Origin: Cecembia lonarensis LW9
Lineage (GTDB): Bacteria; Bacteroidota; Bacteroidia; Cytophagales; Cyclobacteriaceae
Length of the DNA: 64,000 bases
Direction of reading: 5' to 3'
NCBI RefSeq assembly: GCF_000298295.1
Contig: NZ_AMGM01000007.1
Span: 40,977 to 104,976, forward strand
The notes under the pieces are model-generated. The model worked only from the letters and a program-made list of their open reading frames with translations. It was not told where the DNA came from and searched no databases. Made by a program: the position numbers and the translations under genes. Shown piece by piece: positions 25,464 through 34,938 of the stretch (positions within the stretch are counted from its first letter, which is position 1; the number at the start of each line of letters is the position of its first letter).

Positions 25464-26207
25464 ATGAAGGAATTATTAGACAGGAATAACATCCCCCAAC
25501 ATATTGCGATTATCATGGACGGAAATGGGCGTTGGGCCCAAAAAAAAGGTGCCATGAGGATTTTTGGTCACAGGAATGCCCTTGCTGCAGTAAGGGACTC
25601 CATAGAGATCTGCGCAGAAATCGGGGTTAAATACCTTACACTTTACGCATTTTCCACAGAAAACTGGTCCAGACCTCAGGATGAGATCAATGCTTTGATG
25701 GAGATTCTGATAAATTCCATCACAGATGAGGTGCCCACTATGATGAAGAATAACATACAGTTATCTTCAATTGGTGATATTGGTAGTCTTCCTCATTCGG
25801 CCCAGGCCAAACTTAAAGAAGCGAAAACACTTACTGGAAAGAATACAGGATTAACCGTATTTCTTGCTCTAAGCTACAGTGGGCGCTGGGAGATAGAAAA
25901 TGCAATAAAAGAAATTGTCAAAAAAGTAGTTGATGGCCAGATCAGTATGGACATGATCAATCAGCAGTTGATTGCTGATCATTTGAATACAAAGGGAGTT
26001 CCTGATCCCGAATTGTTGATCAGGACAAGTGGAGAGTTGAGAATTAGTAATTTTCTCTTGTGGCAATTGGCTTATACCGAGCTTTATTTTACAGAGCTTT
26101 TATGGCCGGATTTTAGAAGAGAACATTTATTGGAAGCGGTATTGGATTACCAAAGGAGGGAAAGGAGGTTTGGAAAAACCACGGCCCAGATTAAATCAAA
26201 ATCTTGA
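25464..26207 (+). CDS. uppS: isoprenyl transferase (undecaprenyl diphosphate synthase)
   Basis: Start at ATG 25464 (MKELLDRNNIPQHIAI) fits the family better than an upstream TTG at 25425. The 247-residue enzyme makes the C55 lipid carrier used for peptidoglycan and surface polymers. The signature MDGNGRWAQ (about 19-27), HRNALAAVRD, LYAFSTENW and the C-terminal PELLIRTSGELRISNFLLWQ with YTELYFTE are all present. The stop is immediately followed by the ATG of bamA, so translation is coupled. Confidence 0.97.
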   Translation: MKELLDRNNIPQHIAIIMDGNGRWAQKKGAMRIFGHRNALAAVRDSIEICAEIGVKYLTLYAFSTENWSRPQDEINALMEILINSITDEVPTMMKNNIQLSSIGDIGSLPHSAQAKLKEAKTLTGKNTGLTVFLALSYSGRWEIENAIKEIVKKVVDGQISMDMINQQLIADHLNTKGVPDPELLIRTSGELRISNFLLWQLAYTELYFTELLWPDFRREHLLEAVLDYQRRERRFGKTTAQIKSKS

Positions 26208-28904
26208 ATGAGACGAAGTACTTTAATACTTTTATTGATCTTTTGGGTTGGAATGGCCCAGGCACAAATCCGTTTGGGCCAAAGTAGGTTTACGCCAAGT
26301 AAACCCGTGAATATTTTGGAGTTGAATTATTCCAGTCCCCAAACTTTCAGAATTGCAGAAATAAAGGCGGTAGGATTGGCTACCCTGGATGAAGTTGCAG
26401 TCATTTCCCTTGCTGGATTGAGGGTTGACGATGAAATTTCTGTGCCGGGTGACGCTATCTCCAATGCACTTAGAAAACTTTGGGGGCAGGGGATTATTGG
26501 TGATGTAAAGATTCTTGTCACCAAAATTGAAGGGAATGATATTTATCTTTTACTTGAATTGACCGAAAGACCGAGATTTTCCAGGGTTGAATTTTCAGGG
26601 GTCAATAAAACTCAGGAAAGTGAACTTCGGGATAAAATCAAAATCAGGGGTAGGGTAGTTAGGGATGATGTCCTGAGCACCTCTCAACGTAATATCCGTC
26701 AGTATTTTGTGGATAAAGGCTTTCTCAATACTGAAGTTAAAGTTATCCAGGAAAGAGATACCACACTTGCCAACAGTGTTAAAATTAAGTTTGATGTAGA
26801 TACCCGATCAAAGGTCAAAATCAACCAAATTAACGTTTATGGTAATGAGGAAATATCTGATAGAAGGATAAAAGGTAAACTTAAGAAAACCAAAGAACAC
26901 CCCCGGATGCATTTTTTCAGGGAATTGTTTTCCAGGATTACGAATACCACACCACAATCTGCTAAGGAAGCTATCCTGTACCGTCATGTGGTTTCTGATG
27001 AAGAGGTAAAAGAATATTTCAGCCGCAACTTTAAACTTAATTTTTTCTCAGCCTCTAAATATGTGGCCAAGGATTTCAGGGAGGATAAAGAAAAATTGAT
27101 AGGTTTCTATAACTCCAGAGGTTATAGGGATGCGGCAGTTCTAGCAGATTCAACATACAGACACTCTGAGAATACCATCAACCTGGATATTTCTTTGGAA
27201 GAAGGACAAAAATATTACTACCGAAACATTTCCTTTGTAGGTAATTACCTTCATCCTGATGAAGTGCTTTTAGCAAGGTTGGGCATAGAAAAAGGAGATA
27301 TTTATAATAAAGAAAAGTTGGAAAAAAGACTGAATTATGACCCTCAAAGAGGAGATGATGTCAGTTCTTTGTACCAGGATGATGGATACCTTTTCTTCCA
27401 GATAGACCCTGTTGAGGTAAAGGTACAGGCAGATTCTATAGATATTGAAATGCGGATCTTCGAAGGCCCACAGGTGACAGTTAATTCTGTGAATATTGAA
27501 GGAAATGAACGTACTTCAGACCATGTGGTCATGCGTGAAATCAGGATTTTACCAGGACAGAAGTTCAATAGAAGTTTGTTGGTGAGAACCATACGAGAAC
27601 TTTCTCAATTGGGGTATTTTGACCCTGAGAAAATTGAGCCTGATATGAGGCCTAACTTTGAAAACGCAACTGTAGACATTACATTCAGGTTAGAAGAAAG
27701 ACCAAATGACCAGATTGAGTTGTCAGGAGGATGGGGTGGATTCTTTGGTTTTGTGGGTACTGTTGGTTTGGTTTTCAATAACTTTTCTATCAAAAACATC
27801 AGGAATTTTGAAAAGTGGAGGCCACTACCTGTTGGAGATGGTCAAAAGCTTTCCCTCAGGGTACAAGCCAATGGTAGGACCTTCCAGAATTATAGTATTT
27901 CTTTGACAGAACCTTGGTTTGGTGGGAAAAAGCCCAATGCCCTTTCGGTGAGCTTTAACCACTCTGTGCAGCGACAACTTGATTTCTTTGGCGGAAATCT
28001 AGACAGGGAGATTGGATCATTCAAAATTACCGGTGCGACAGTCGGACTCTCTAAGAGGGTAACTTGGCCTGATGATTACTTTATGGTGTCAAATTCCTTG
28101 ACTTTCCAGATCTATGAGTTCAATGAGTTTGGTACAAGTTTTGGTCTGAGTTTTCCAACAGGAAGAGCTAACAGTTTGGCATTTAACAATACCATCGCAA
28201 GAAACAATATTGATAACCCTATCTATCCGAGATTGGGTTCTAATATCTCTTTGGCTACTTCATTTACACCGCCTTATGCTTCCCTTAATCCAAATATTAA
28301 TAGGGAATCTCCGGATGAGGAGCGATTCAGGTGGTTGGAATACCACAAGTGGATGTTTGATGCTACGTTTTACACCCCTGTATTTGGTTCTACAAAATGG
28401 GTAATCAGTGCGAGGACGCATATGGGTTTCCTAGGATCCTATGGGGATAGAATCGGTATTATTCCGCTTGAAAGGTTTGTAATGGGAGGTGATGGTATGA
28501 ACTTCAATAACTTCGCCTTGGGCCAGGAGATCATTGGGCTTAGGGGTTATGATAACCAATCCATTACACCGGGAAGAGAGAGTAGGTTTGACCCTAACAG
28601 TACAGAAGGATTTGGTGGTATTGTTTACAATAAACACGTGATGGAACTGAGATTCCTGGTATCACCTAATCCGTCTGCTACAATATTCCTTTTAGGCTTT
28701 GCTGAGGCAGGGAATAACTGGGGCTCTTATGCAGAATTCAACCCGTATAACCTCAAAAAGTCAGCAGGTGTTGGTGCGAGGATCTTTATGCCGGCTTTTG
28801 GGCTTCTTGGATTGGATTGGGGTTATGGGTTTGATCCCATTCCAGGTTCAACCCAAAGAAGTGGAGCGCAATTCCACTTTACTATTGGACAGCAATTCAG
28901 ATAA
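26208..28904 (+). CDS. bamA: outer membrane protein assembly factor BamA
   Basis: An 898-residue protein with a signal peptide (cut near AQAQ). POTRA repeats fill about residues 45-480, with an insertion-like charged stretch (KKTKEHPRMHF) inside; the Omp85 barrel covers the C-terminal 400 residues, with the GxRGYDNQ loop 6 element (EIIGLRGYDNQ) and a C-terminal strand ending FTIGQQFR. BamA folds beta-barrel proteins into the outer membrane. Spacing to uppS is zero and its stop overlaps the next start by one base. Confidence 0.97.
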   Translation: MRRSTLILLLIFWVGMAQAQIRLGQSRFTPSKPVNILELNYSSPQTFRIAEIKAVGLATLDEVAVISLAGLRVDDEISVPGDAISNALRKLWGQGIIGDVKILVTKIEGNDIYLLLELTERPRFSRVEFSGVNKTQESELRDKIKIRGRVVRDDVLSTSQRNIRQYFVDKGFLNTEVKVIQERDTTLANSVKIKFDVDTRSKVKINQINVYGNEEISDRRIKGKLKKTKEHPRMHFFRELFSRITNTTPQSAKEAILYRHVVSDEEVKEYFSRNFKLNFFSASKYVAKDFREDKEKLIGFYNSRGYRDAAVLADSTYRHSENTINLDISLEEGQKYYYRNISFVGNYLHPDEVLLARLGIEKGDIYNKEKLEKRLNYDPQRGDDVSSLYQDDGYLFFQIDPVEVKVQADSIDIEMRIFEGPQVTVNSVNIEGNERTSDHVVMREIRILPGQKFNRSLLVRTIRELSQLGYFDPEKIEPDMRPNFENATVDITFRLEERPNDQIELSGGWGGFFGFVGTVGLVFNNFSIKNIRNFEKWRPLPVGDGQKLSLRVQANGRTFQNYSISLTEPWFGGKKPNALSVSFNHSVQRQLDFFGGNLDREIGSFKITGATVGLSKRVTWPDDYFMVSNSLTFQIYEFNEFGTSFGLSFPTGRANSLAFNNTIARNNIDNPIYPRLGSNISLATSFTPPYASLNPNINRESPDEERFRWLEYHKWMFDATFYTPVFGSTKWVISARTHMGFLGSYGDRIGIIPLERFVMGGDGMNFNNFALGQEIIGLRGYDNQSITPGRESRFDPNSTEGFGGIVYNKHVMELRFLVSPNPSATIFLLGFAEAGNNWGSYAEFNPYNLKKSAGVGARIFMPAFGLLGLDWGYGFDPIPGSTQRSGAQFHFTIGQQFR

Positions 28905-29437
28905 TGATGAAAAAATCACTTAAATTGCTATTTTTGTTGGGCTTTATTTCATCCCTGATACTTAGTCAGGGTCTGTATGCCCAAAAATTCGGATACATTG
29001 ACTCTGAATTTTTGCTCAACAAACACCCTGATTACAAGTTAGTTCAGGAAGAATTGGCCAGTGTAAGTGAGCAATGGAAAAAAGAGGCACAAAAATTGGA
29101 GCAGGAAATAAAGGAAATGCGATCCAGCCTGAAAGCAGAAGAAGTCCTGCTCACAGAAGAGATGTACCGGGAAAGAATGAATGCCATTCAGGAGAAGGAA
29201 AAGCAAGCCATAGCATTTAATAACCGGGTGTTCGGAATAAATGGACAATATTATCAGAAACAGGCAGAATTATTACAGCCACTACAGTCTATGATTTTCG
29301 ATGCCATTGATAAAGTATGTAAAAGATTTAATCTTGCAGTCTTATTCGACAAAGCATCCGGGCCGCTGATGATTTATACAGATCCCAGGCATGACTACTC
29401 TGAATTTGTATTGCAGGAATTAGGTTTGGAAAATTAA
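28904..29437 (+). CDS. OmpH/Skp family periplasmic chaperone (first copy)
   Basis: A 177-residue protein with a signal peptide (cut near LYAQ), the family opening KFGYIDSEFLLNKHPDYK, then a long charged coiled coil (about 50-110) and a C-terminal strand-rich part. Skp-type trimers hold unfolded outer-membrane proteins in the periplasm. The start ATG overlaps the bamA stop by one base. The second copy follows 19 bp later, and paired ompH genes after bamA are usual in the phylum. Confidence 0.92.
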   Translation: MMKKSLKLLFLLGFISSLILSQGLYAQKFGYIDSEFLLNKHPDYKLVQEELASVSEQWKKEAQKLEQEIKEMRSSLKAEEVLLTEEMYRERMNAIQEKEKQAIAFNNRVFGINGQYYQKQAELLQPLQSMIFDAIDKVCKRFNLAVLFDKASGPLMIYTDPRHDYSEFVLQELGLEN

Positions 29438-29456
29438 AAATTAAATAAAAACAAGA

Positions 29457-30002
29457 ATGATGAAAGTAAAAGTTATCCTTTCCGCAATTGCGTTACTTTG
29501 CGTAGGATTCGTTGCACAGGCGCAATCTGATATCAAGATTGGCTATACCAATGTGGAGCTACTGATGGACCTGATGCCTGAGATGGAACAAATCGGGGCT
29601 GATATCCAGGATTATCAAACTCAGTTGCAGACAAGTATGCAAACCAAAGCTCAGGACTTCGAAAGAAGGGTACAGTCCTATCAGCAGGCTGCTCCAACCA
29701 TGACAGAAGATGCCAGAGCTGAGAGAGAGCAGGAATTGAGAAGGCTTCAGCAGGAAATCCAAAAGGCCGAGCAGGATGCGCAGGTAGCATATCAGAGAAA
29801 ACTGCAGGAATTATTGGAGCCAGTTCAGCAGAGAGTGTTCAATGCCATCAACTCCGTGGCTGCAGAACATAACTACACGCATGTCTTCTCGGAAGCTGCA
29901 GGAAATTCTCCTATTTTGCTTTACACCAGGGATGATGATAAATTCACCGAATTGGTTTTGGCGAAATTGGGTATCCAAATCCCTGCTAATCCAAACAATT
30001 AA
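29457..30002 (+). CDS. OmpH/Skp family periplasmic chaperone (second copy)
   Basis: A 181-residue paralogue of the gene before it: signal peptide cut at AQAQ, KIGYTNVELLMDLMPEMEQ at the mature start, then a glutamine- and glutamate-rich coiled coil (about 50-115) and the C-terminal HVFSEAAGNSPILLYTRDDD block. Glutamine is much more frequent here than in the first copy. It ends the porG-to-ompH operon, just before a strong terminator at 30025. Confidence 0.93.
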   Translation: MMKVKVILSAIALLCVGFVAQAQSDIKIGYTNVELLMDLMPEMEQIGADIQDYQTQLQTSMQTKAQDFERRVQSYQQAAPTMTEDARAEREQELRRLQQEIQKAEQDAQVAYQRKLQELLEPVQQRVFNAINSVAAEHNYTHVFSEAAGNSPILLYTRDDDKFTELVLAKLGIQIPANPNN

Positions 30003-30024
30003 AAAGAATTTTAATCCAAAGAAG

Positions 30025-30052
30025 GCCTGCTTCATTCGAAGCAGGCTTTTTT
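30025..30052 (+). terminator. terminator of the porG-ompH operon
   Basis: GCCTGCTTC (30025-30033) pairs with GAAGCAGGC (30038-30046), a 9-bp GC-rich stem with a 4-nt loop, then TTTTTTG. Confidence 0.9.
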
Positions 30053-30116
30053 GTGACAGATGTTGCAGAACTTTTTTGTATACATTCAGGGTTTTTTCTA
30101 CTGAACACACGGTATT

Positions 30117-30425
30117 ATGGCCAAGAAAAAATTTAAAGATGTCATAAAAAGCACAGAAGAGGCGGTGTTGGTCGATTTTTATGCGGACTGGTGCGCACCT
30201 TGTCAAACCATGACCCCTGTTTTGGAATCTGTGGTAGGTGAATTGGGAGGAAAGGTAAAGTTATACAAGCTTAATGTAGACAAGAACCCTCAGGTAAGTC
30301 TTCAGTTTGCGGTGAGATCAATCCCGCATTATATACTCTTCAAGAAAGGCAAAATTCTTTGGAGGAAAGGGGGATATATGACCAAGCGGGAGCTTTTGCA
30401 GCAGCTAAAGGGCTTTGTAGGATAG
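30117..30425 (+). CDS. thioredoxin family protein
   Basis: A 102-residue thioredoxin-fold protein with active site WCAPCQ (C26, C29) instead of the classical WCGPCK, and the cis-proline loop RSIPHYILF. There is no signal peptide, so it should act in the cytosol beside the canonical thioredoxin at 18068. The changed dipeptide (AP) and the following Q suggest another redox potential or client. It is a single gene between terminators. Confidence 0.9.
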   Translation: MAKKKFKDVIKSTEEAVLVDFYADWCAPCQTMTPVLESVVGELGGKVKLYKLNVDKNPQVSLQFAVRSIPHYILFKKGKILWRKGGYMTKRELLQQLKGFVG

Positions 30426-30429
30426 TATA

Positions 30430-30470
30430 GAATAACTCTCCAAGGGTTTGGAACCCTTGGAGAGTTATTC
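30430..30470. terminator. long CTCCAAGGGTT hairpin between convergent genes
   Basis: A perfect 19-bp stem (30430-30448 with 30452-30470) and a 3-nt loop TGG. It contains the same CTCCAAGGGTT core as the htpG terminator at 6690. It lies between the convergent thioredoxin and M14 genes, 13 bp before the latter's stop, and probably ends transcription from both sides even though T-runs are short. Confidence 0.7.
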
Positions 30471-30483
30471 TTAAATGAGAATA

Positions 30484-32238
30484 TTACTTTTTCCAACTGG
30501 CTTTACCTCCTTTGACAGAATCCACGTCTATGCTATAGTTTCTGCCTCCCGAGACAACCCATCTTACCTTCACTGCTCCCATGCCAGGAAAGTTGTCTAC
30601 TTCCAATTTTTCCGGATTAACTTTCTGTTCTTTCAGTTTGTTGAAATCCTCATTTTCAACCACGAATCCTGCAATTACATTTACGCCTGAAATGCTAACG
30701 TAGTTAGGTCTCTCAATTTTGTATTTCAGGTCTTGAGAAGAGTGAGTAGGGATTAAGCGCTCGTTATAAATGGTTGCTGTAATCTCTCTCAATCCACCTC
30801 CCAAATCTTTTTCCTTCACGTCTGAGACACTCAGCTTAGGTGTATGGTAACCATGTAAAATGGTGAATGCAGAATTTCTATGGGCATCTTGTTCCATTAA
30901 GAAACCTGGATGCAATCTTCCAAAGTTCTTTTTGAAGCCTCCAATTTCAATTCTTCCATATTGTGGGTGATCGTATTCTTCCCAATTTACAAAGGCATCT
31001 CCAAACGTCAGATAAGTGTCTACTTTCATCTGTTCATCCTGATTACCTCTTCCTGCATTTTGATGGAAATATAGGTATGAAGTCATCAATTCATTGGAAT
31101 AGGTAAAAATGCCTCTTCCTCCATAGAACCAGTCCAATTGTCCACCAAATACAGAGTAAAGGTCTTTATAAACGACTAGATACCTATAGCCGGGCATAAA
31201 TTCCTCACCCTTTTTAGCAATAGCGTCATAGACTCTAATATCGGAAGCATTATAGGTGTTAAGGTCTTCCTCTGCTCCTGGCCCCCTTAAAATCATGCCG
31301 CCATAGTTATGGTAACTTTGTGCTGCAGCAATGTTAGGATGCTTCATGACAAACTCCATAACCGCTCTGTTTTCAGGGACAGAAAATGGATATTTCCAAG
31401 CACCTCTTTGGATGTAATCCGGCTGCCAATTCCAAGCCCAGTCTCTGTTGGGGTCGTAATAGCCTATACCATCTTCATTGACCTCACCGTCACCATCCAT
31501 ATCGTAGCCTTCATAACCCAACATTTCGTATTCTCCTTGTTGGTCTGCCGCTACTGGAATCAGTTTTCTTGGATCCATTTTATCTTTAATAAACCTGCCT
31601 GTAGGAGATTTTCTGATCATCATTGTGATATGCCCGTCACCATTTAGGTCATTGAATGGGTCTTCACCAGCAAGACCATCTCCGTCATTGTCCAATACAA
31701 TCATACCCGATCTCGGGGAATTTTGAGTATTGGCTTCTTTGATAAAATAATCGTGAGCATCCGGATTGATGGTAGGGGCAATGTAGAAAGTTTTATCTCT
31801 CAAGAGCTCTGTGATGAAATCCAAATCCCCATACATCTCAGTCAGATACCAAGCGGTGTAAAGGGTGAATTCTGTCCCTTGGATTTCATTGGAGTGGATG
31901 TTACCATCAATCCACATGGCCGGTTTATCTTCAGGTTTGCCTGCGCTGAAATCGGTAACGGTCAAGACCCAAATGTCATTACCCTGATAAGATTTTCCTA
32001 TACTTTCCAATCTGACCAGGTTTGGATGTTGCTTGACCATGTCTTTCATGATCTCTTCCAATGCCAAATTGGTATGATAACGGTTCCAAGATACCTGAAC
32101 TTTTGGGTTATGTGGTGTGCCTATAGCACGGAAGTACCTGTCTTTAGCTACTTGGGCTGTCGATTCAATGATGCCCGCAAAACTGATAGCAGCTCCTAGA
32201 GCTGCGGTATATATCCAATTTTTGATTTTCATCTTCAT
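30484..32238 (-). CDS. secreted M14 family zinc carboxypeptidase
   Basis: A 584-residue protein with a signal peptide (cut near STAQ). The zinc site HxxE reads H115-SN-E118 in WIDGNIHSNEIQG, the third ligand is probably the histidine in QSYHNYGGMILRGPG, and the catalytic glutamate probably that in FTYSNELMTSYL. Inside the catalytic domain are calcium-loop-like inserts, DNDGDGLAGED, DLNGDGHIT and DMDGDGEVNEDG, of the DxDxDG type. A beta-sandwich-like C-terminal part follows. It probably trims peptides in the periplasm or outside. It is 6 bp from its degenerate paralogue upstream. Confidence 0.93.
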   Translation of the reverse strand: MKMKIKNWIYTAALGAAISFAGIIESTAQVAKDRYFRAIGTPHNPKVQVSWNRYHTNLALEEIMKDMVKQHPNLVRLESIGKSYQGNDIWVLTVTDFSAGKPEDKPAMWIDGNIHSNEIQGTEFTLYTAWYLTEMYGDLDFITELLRDKTFYIAPTINPDAHDYFIKEANTQNSPRSGMIVLDNDGDGLAGEDPFNDLNGDGHITMMIRKSPTGRFIKDKMDPRKLIPVAADQQGEYEMLGYEGYDMDGDGEVNEDGIGYYDPNRDWAWNWQPDYIQRGAWKYPFSVPENRAVMEFVMKHPNIAAAQSYHNYGGMILRGPGAEEDLNTYNASDIRVYDAIAKKGEEFMPGYRYLVVYKDLYSVFGGQLDWFYGGRGIFTYSNELMTSYLYFHQNAGRGNQDEQMKVDTYLTFGDAFVNWEEYDHPQYGRIEIGGFKKNFGRLHPGFLMEQDAHRNSAFTILHGYHTPKLSVSDVKEKDLGGGLREITATIYNERLIPTHSSQDLKYKIERPNYVSISGVNVIAGFVVENEDFNKLKEQKVNPEKLEVDNFPGMGAVKVRWVVSGGRNYSIDVDSVKGGKASWKK

Positions 32239-32244
32239 AAAGAT

Positions 32245-33861
32245 TTAAAGTTTCACATTTAAGGTAGCTATACCTGTGTGTGCTGCTCCTGCTTTGATAT
32301 CTATTGAACCGGAACCTTTGATAATCCAGCTCAAGGTAACATTCTCGTAAGCACCCAGCTTATCAATAAGCTTGATCTTATCGCCTGAAACCAGGTCTTT
32401 CGCATCTCTGTTGATATCTACCCTAACTTTTCTTAACCAGCGTGACCTTGCTCCCATATCGGAGTGGGTGGGCAGCGGAGAGTTGTTAAACAGATCTACT
32501 GTAACCCTTGTAAGTCCATTACCCAATTTTTCAGTCTTCACGTTATGGAATTCCATCTTTGGACTCATTTCTGCCAGTTGGATGATGAAGTCTGTATGCT
32601 CTTTGGCAATGTCATTGACCATGGCATAAGGCGGGTTGTGCATCACAAAGGGCTTAATACCGCCAACTTCTACTTTTTGTCCGGGGAAATCGGGGTGCTC
32701 GATGCTTGTCCAAGGGACAAATACATCATCCATACCTTGTTCAGCAGCCCAAGCCAGGAAATTGGCTTCAGCATTGGTGCTTGATTTACCGTCTTCACCT
32801 TTTACCTCAGGAACCCACCATCCGGGTGTGCCAAAGCTCAATCTTCCAAAATGGAAATAAGCCCATTGGAAAAAGTCTCCATCAGTGCCTTGATTATTTT
32901 GGTTGTAGGCTTTTTGGGTAACAGTCTTATTGTAAATGCCGGAGACCATGCTATTGATGGCTACGTCTTTTTCCAGCATTGAGGTAACAATACGTTTTCT
33001 TGCATCAGCCGCATTGAATTTCAGCGGAGCAGAAAGGTTGTTGGCTGGGCTGAAAGTGACAAAAGCAAAAATATTCCATTGGTCAAATAAATAATCCAAT
33101 AAAGCCCTGCTCTCTTTTTCTGAAACCGCAAAATCTCCAGCCATAGGTGTGAAGATGGGGAATTTATAAGTCATGTTGCGGTTAAAGGCAATCCCTTCTT
33201 TCGGATCTTCTCCAAATTTTCCATCTTTGTCATTATCCCTACTTTCAGGGAACAGGAGGTAGCCTCCTTTTTCACCTTTGGACCTGTCTGCTTTGACCAT
33301 AATACGCTCATCAACTCCTAATGGCATGTAATCACCTATTGGGGATTCCACCCGCATCATGGTGATCAGACCGTCTTTGTTGAGATCTTCATAGCCATCC
33401 TCTGACAGCCTTCCATCACGGTCATGGTCCACATTGGATGCATTGCCTCTTCTTTCATACTTTAATGCAGCGTGGTATTGTTCATAAGCATCTGGTGACA
33501 TATTAGGAAACACATAGAATGTGGTTCGGTCTAGAATTTGGTTGTGGTCTTTGACCAACCTTTCAGCAAACTGAACAGCCAACTCAACACTCAGCACATG
33601 AAATCCTTCTGCTCCACCTACCACAGCAATGGCGGGCTTATTGTCCATATCTCCTCTACCTACTTTCAGCACCCAAATATCTTTGCCACCTTCGGTTTTG
33701 GTAAGTGAGCTCAGTTTAGCCGTGCTGCCACTGCCGGATATGGCCTGCAGTCTTTGTGTTACTTGGCTAAGGGTAGGATAATCCCCTTGTGCCATTGTGG
33801 TTGATTGAACAGAGAAAAGTAACCCTGCCCCGACAATCCACGATAAATACATTTTCTTCAT
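32245..33861 (-). CDS. M14-like protein with altered metal site
   Basis: Start placed at ATG 33861 (MKKMYLSWIVGAGLLF, a signal peptide cut near TMAQ); the frame runs on to 33999 without support. The 538-residue protein follows the layout of the M14 enzyme next to it, including the calcium loops DHDRDGRLSEDG and DLNKDGLIT. The zinc motif, however, is changed: where the neighbour has HSNE, this one has E85-GF-H88, and the downstream histidine segment reads FSPANNLSAP. It may bind metal differently or be a non-catalytic partner. It is the first gene of the two-gene unit. Confidence 0.82.
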   Translation of the reverse strand: MKKMYLSWIVGAGLLFSVQSTTMAQGDYPTLSQVTQRLQAISGSGSTAKLSSLTKTEGGKDIWVLKVGRGDMDNKPAIAVVGGAEGFHVLSVELAVQFAERLVKDHNQILDRTTFYVFPNMSPDAYEQYHAALKYERRGNASNVDHDRDGRLSEDGYEDLNKDGLITMMRVESPIGDYMPLGVDERIMVKADRSKGEKGGYLLFPESRDNDKDGKFGEDPKEGIAFNRNMTYKFPIFTPMAGDFAVSEKESRALLDYLFDQWNIFAFVTFSPANNLSAPLKFNAADARKRIVTSMLEKDVAINSMVSGIYNKTVTQKAYNQNNQGTDGDFFQWAYFHFGRLSFGTPGWWVPEVKGEDGKSSTNAEANFLAWAAEQGMDDVFVPWTSIEHPDFPGQKVEVGGIKPFVMHNPPYAMVNDIAKEHTDFIIQLAEMSPKMEFHNVKTEKLGNGLTRVTVDLFNNSPLPTHSDMGARSRWLRKVRVDINRDAKDLVSGDKIKLIDKLGAYENVTLSWIIKGSGSIDIKAGAAHTGIATLNVKL

Positions 33862-34101
33862 AAAGTATATCAGGTTTTGTTTATGATCGGATTTTATGAG
33901 GAAGTACCTCTTTTTCCGAACACATGTTACGAAAAATCTCCGGTACTTTAAAAGTCCTTTCGTTGTGTAGGTACGCACAGTTTTGAAAGGTTTTTCCAAT
34001 GGATAAACGGGTAGCTTGAAACTAAGTCATGTAACACTTTAAAAAAAATACCAGTAGGTTAATATTTTTTTGGTAATTTGATGCCATCCAAATGATCACT
34101 T

Positions 34102-34929
34102 ATGTTTAAACGAATTGCACTGGCTGTTGCCTTTTCGCCAAGGATGGAGGCTTTAATTTGTGAAGCTAAAAGGTTGAAAGAAATCTTTGATGCGGAGTTG
34201 TTTTTGATCCATGTTGGAGAAAAGATTCCCGAACTAGAAAAGAATCTGGAATCTATTCTCGAGAAGCAAGGACTAAAACAAAATGCAAAACTTGTCTGGA
34301 AAAACGGGAATCCTGCTAAGGAAATCATTCGTTTTTCAAAAGAAAATCAAATAGATCTTTTGGTGGCTGGGGCACTTAAAACAGAAGGCTTTTTTAAATA
34401 CTACATTGGTTCAGTGGCAAGAAAGATCATTCGAAAGGCTTCCTGTTCAGTACTGATGCTGATAGAGCCATTGGAGATTCCAACACCCTTTGAGAAGGTG
34501 GTAATCAATGGTACCCAGCACGACCAAACCCCTTTTGTTATTCAGAAAGGGTTGGACTGGTGTAAAGCGGATAAAGCTAAGCAAGTATATGTGGTCAATG
34601 AAATTAAAATGTACGGTATGCAAATGGCTACCGCTGGAGAGGGTGGGGAAGAAGAAATAGGCAATACCAGGAGAAAGCTTGTGGCCGAAGAAGTGGAATA
34701 CGTGGAAAAGATTTTAAAAACTTTGGACAAAGGGGAATTGAGGGTGCATATCAAAATTACCTGCGGGAAATGGGCAGTGGAATTGGCAAGGTTTGCCGAG
34801 GACATCAAGGCTGATTTATTGGTAGTAGGGGATGAAGGTAAGTTAGGCTTTCTTGATCGGCTTTTTCCCCATGACCTGGAAGATATCTTAAGTGATCTCC
34901 CCTGTAATGTTTTGATTGTAAAAAAATAG
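34102..34929 (+). CDS. universal stress protein, two UspA domains
   Basis: A 275-residue tandem Usp protein. Domain 1 (about 1-125) ends VLMLIEPLE, and domain 2 (about 130-275) ends with VVGDEGKLGFLDRLF and the VLIVKK strand. The ATP-binding G-2x-G-9x-G-S/T motif is not kept intact in either half (LVAGALKTEGFFKYYIGS in the first), so nucleotide binding is uncertain. It is 9 bp from the antiporter gene, in the same direction, so a stress or ion link is likely. The 240-bp gap before it (33862-34101) shows no clear element apart from AT-rich sequence. Confidence 0.88.
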   Translation: MFKRIALAVAFSPRMEALICEAKRLKEIFDAELFLIHVGEKIPELEKNLESILEKQGLKQNAKLVWKNGNPAKEIIRFSKENQIDLLVAGALKTEGFFKYYIGSVARKIIRKASCSVLMLIEPLEIPTPFEKVVINGTQHDQTPFVIQKGLDWCKADKAKQVYVVNEIKMYGMQMATAGEGGEEEIGNTRRKLVAEEVEYVEKILKTLDKGELRVHIKITCGKWAVELARFAEDIKADLLVVGDEGKLGFLDRLFPHDLEDILSDLPCNVLIVKK

Positions 34930-34938
34930 GCAGGCTAC

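Noticed and set aside
32245..33999. Second M14 protein as a normal active carboxypeptidase
   Set aside because: The HxxE zinc motif and the downstream histidine are not where the family needs them.
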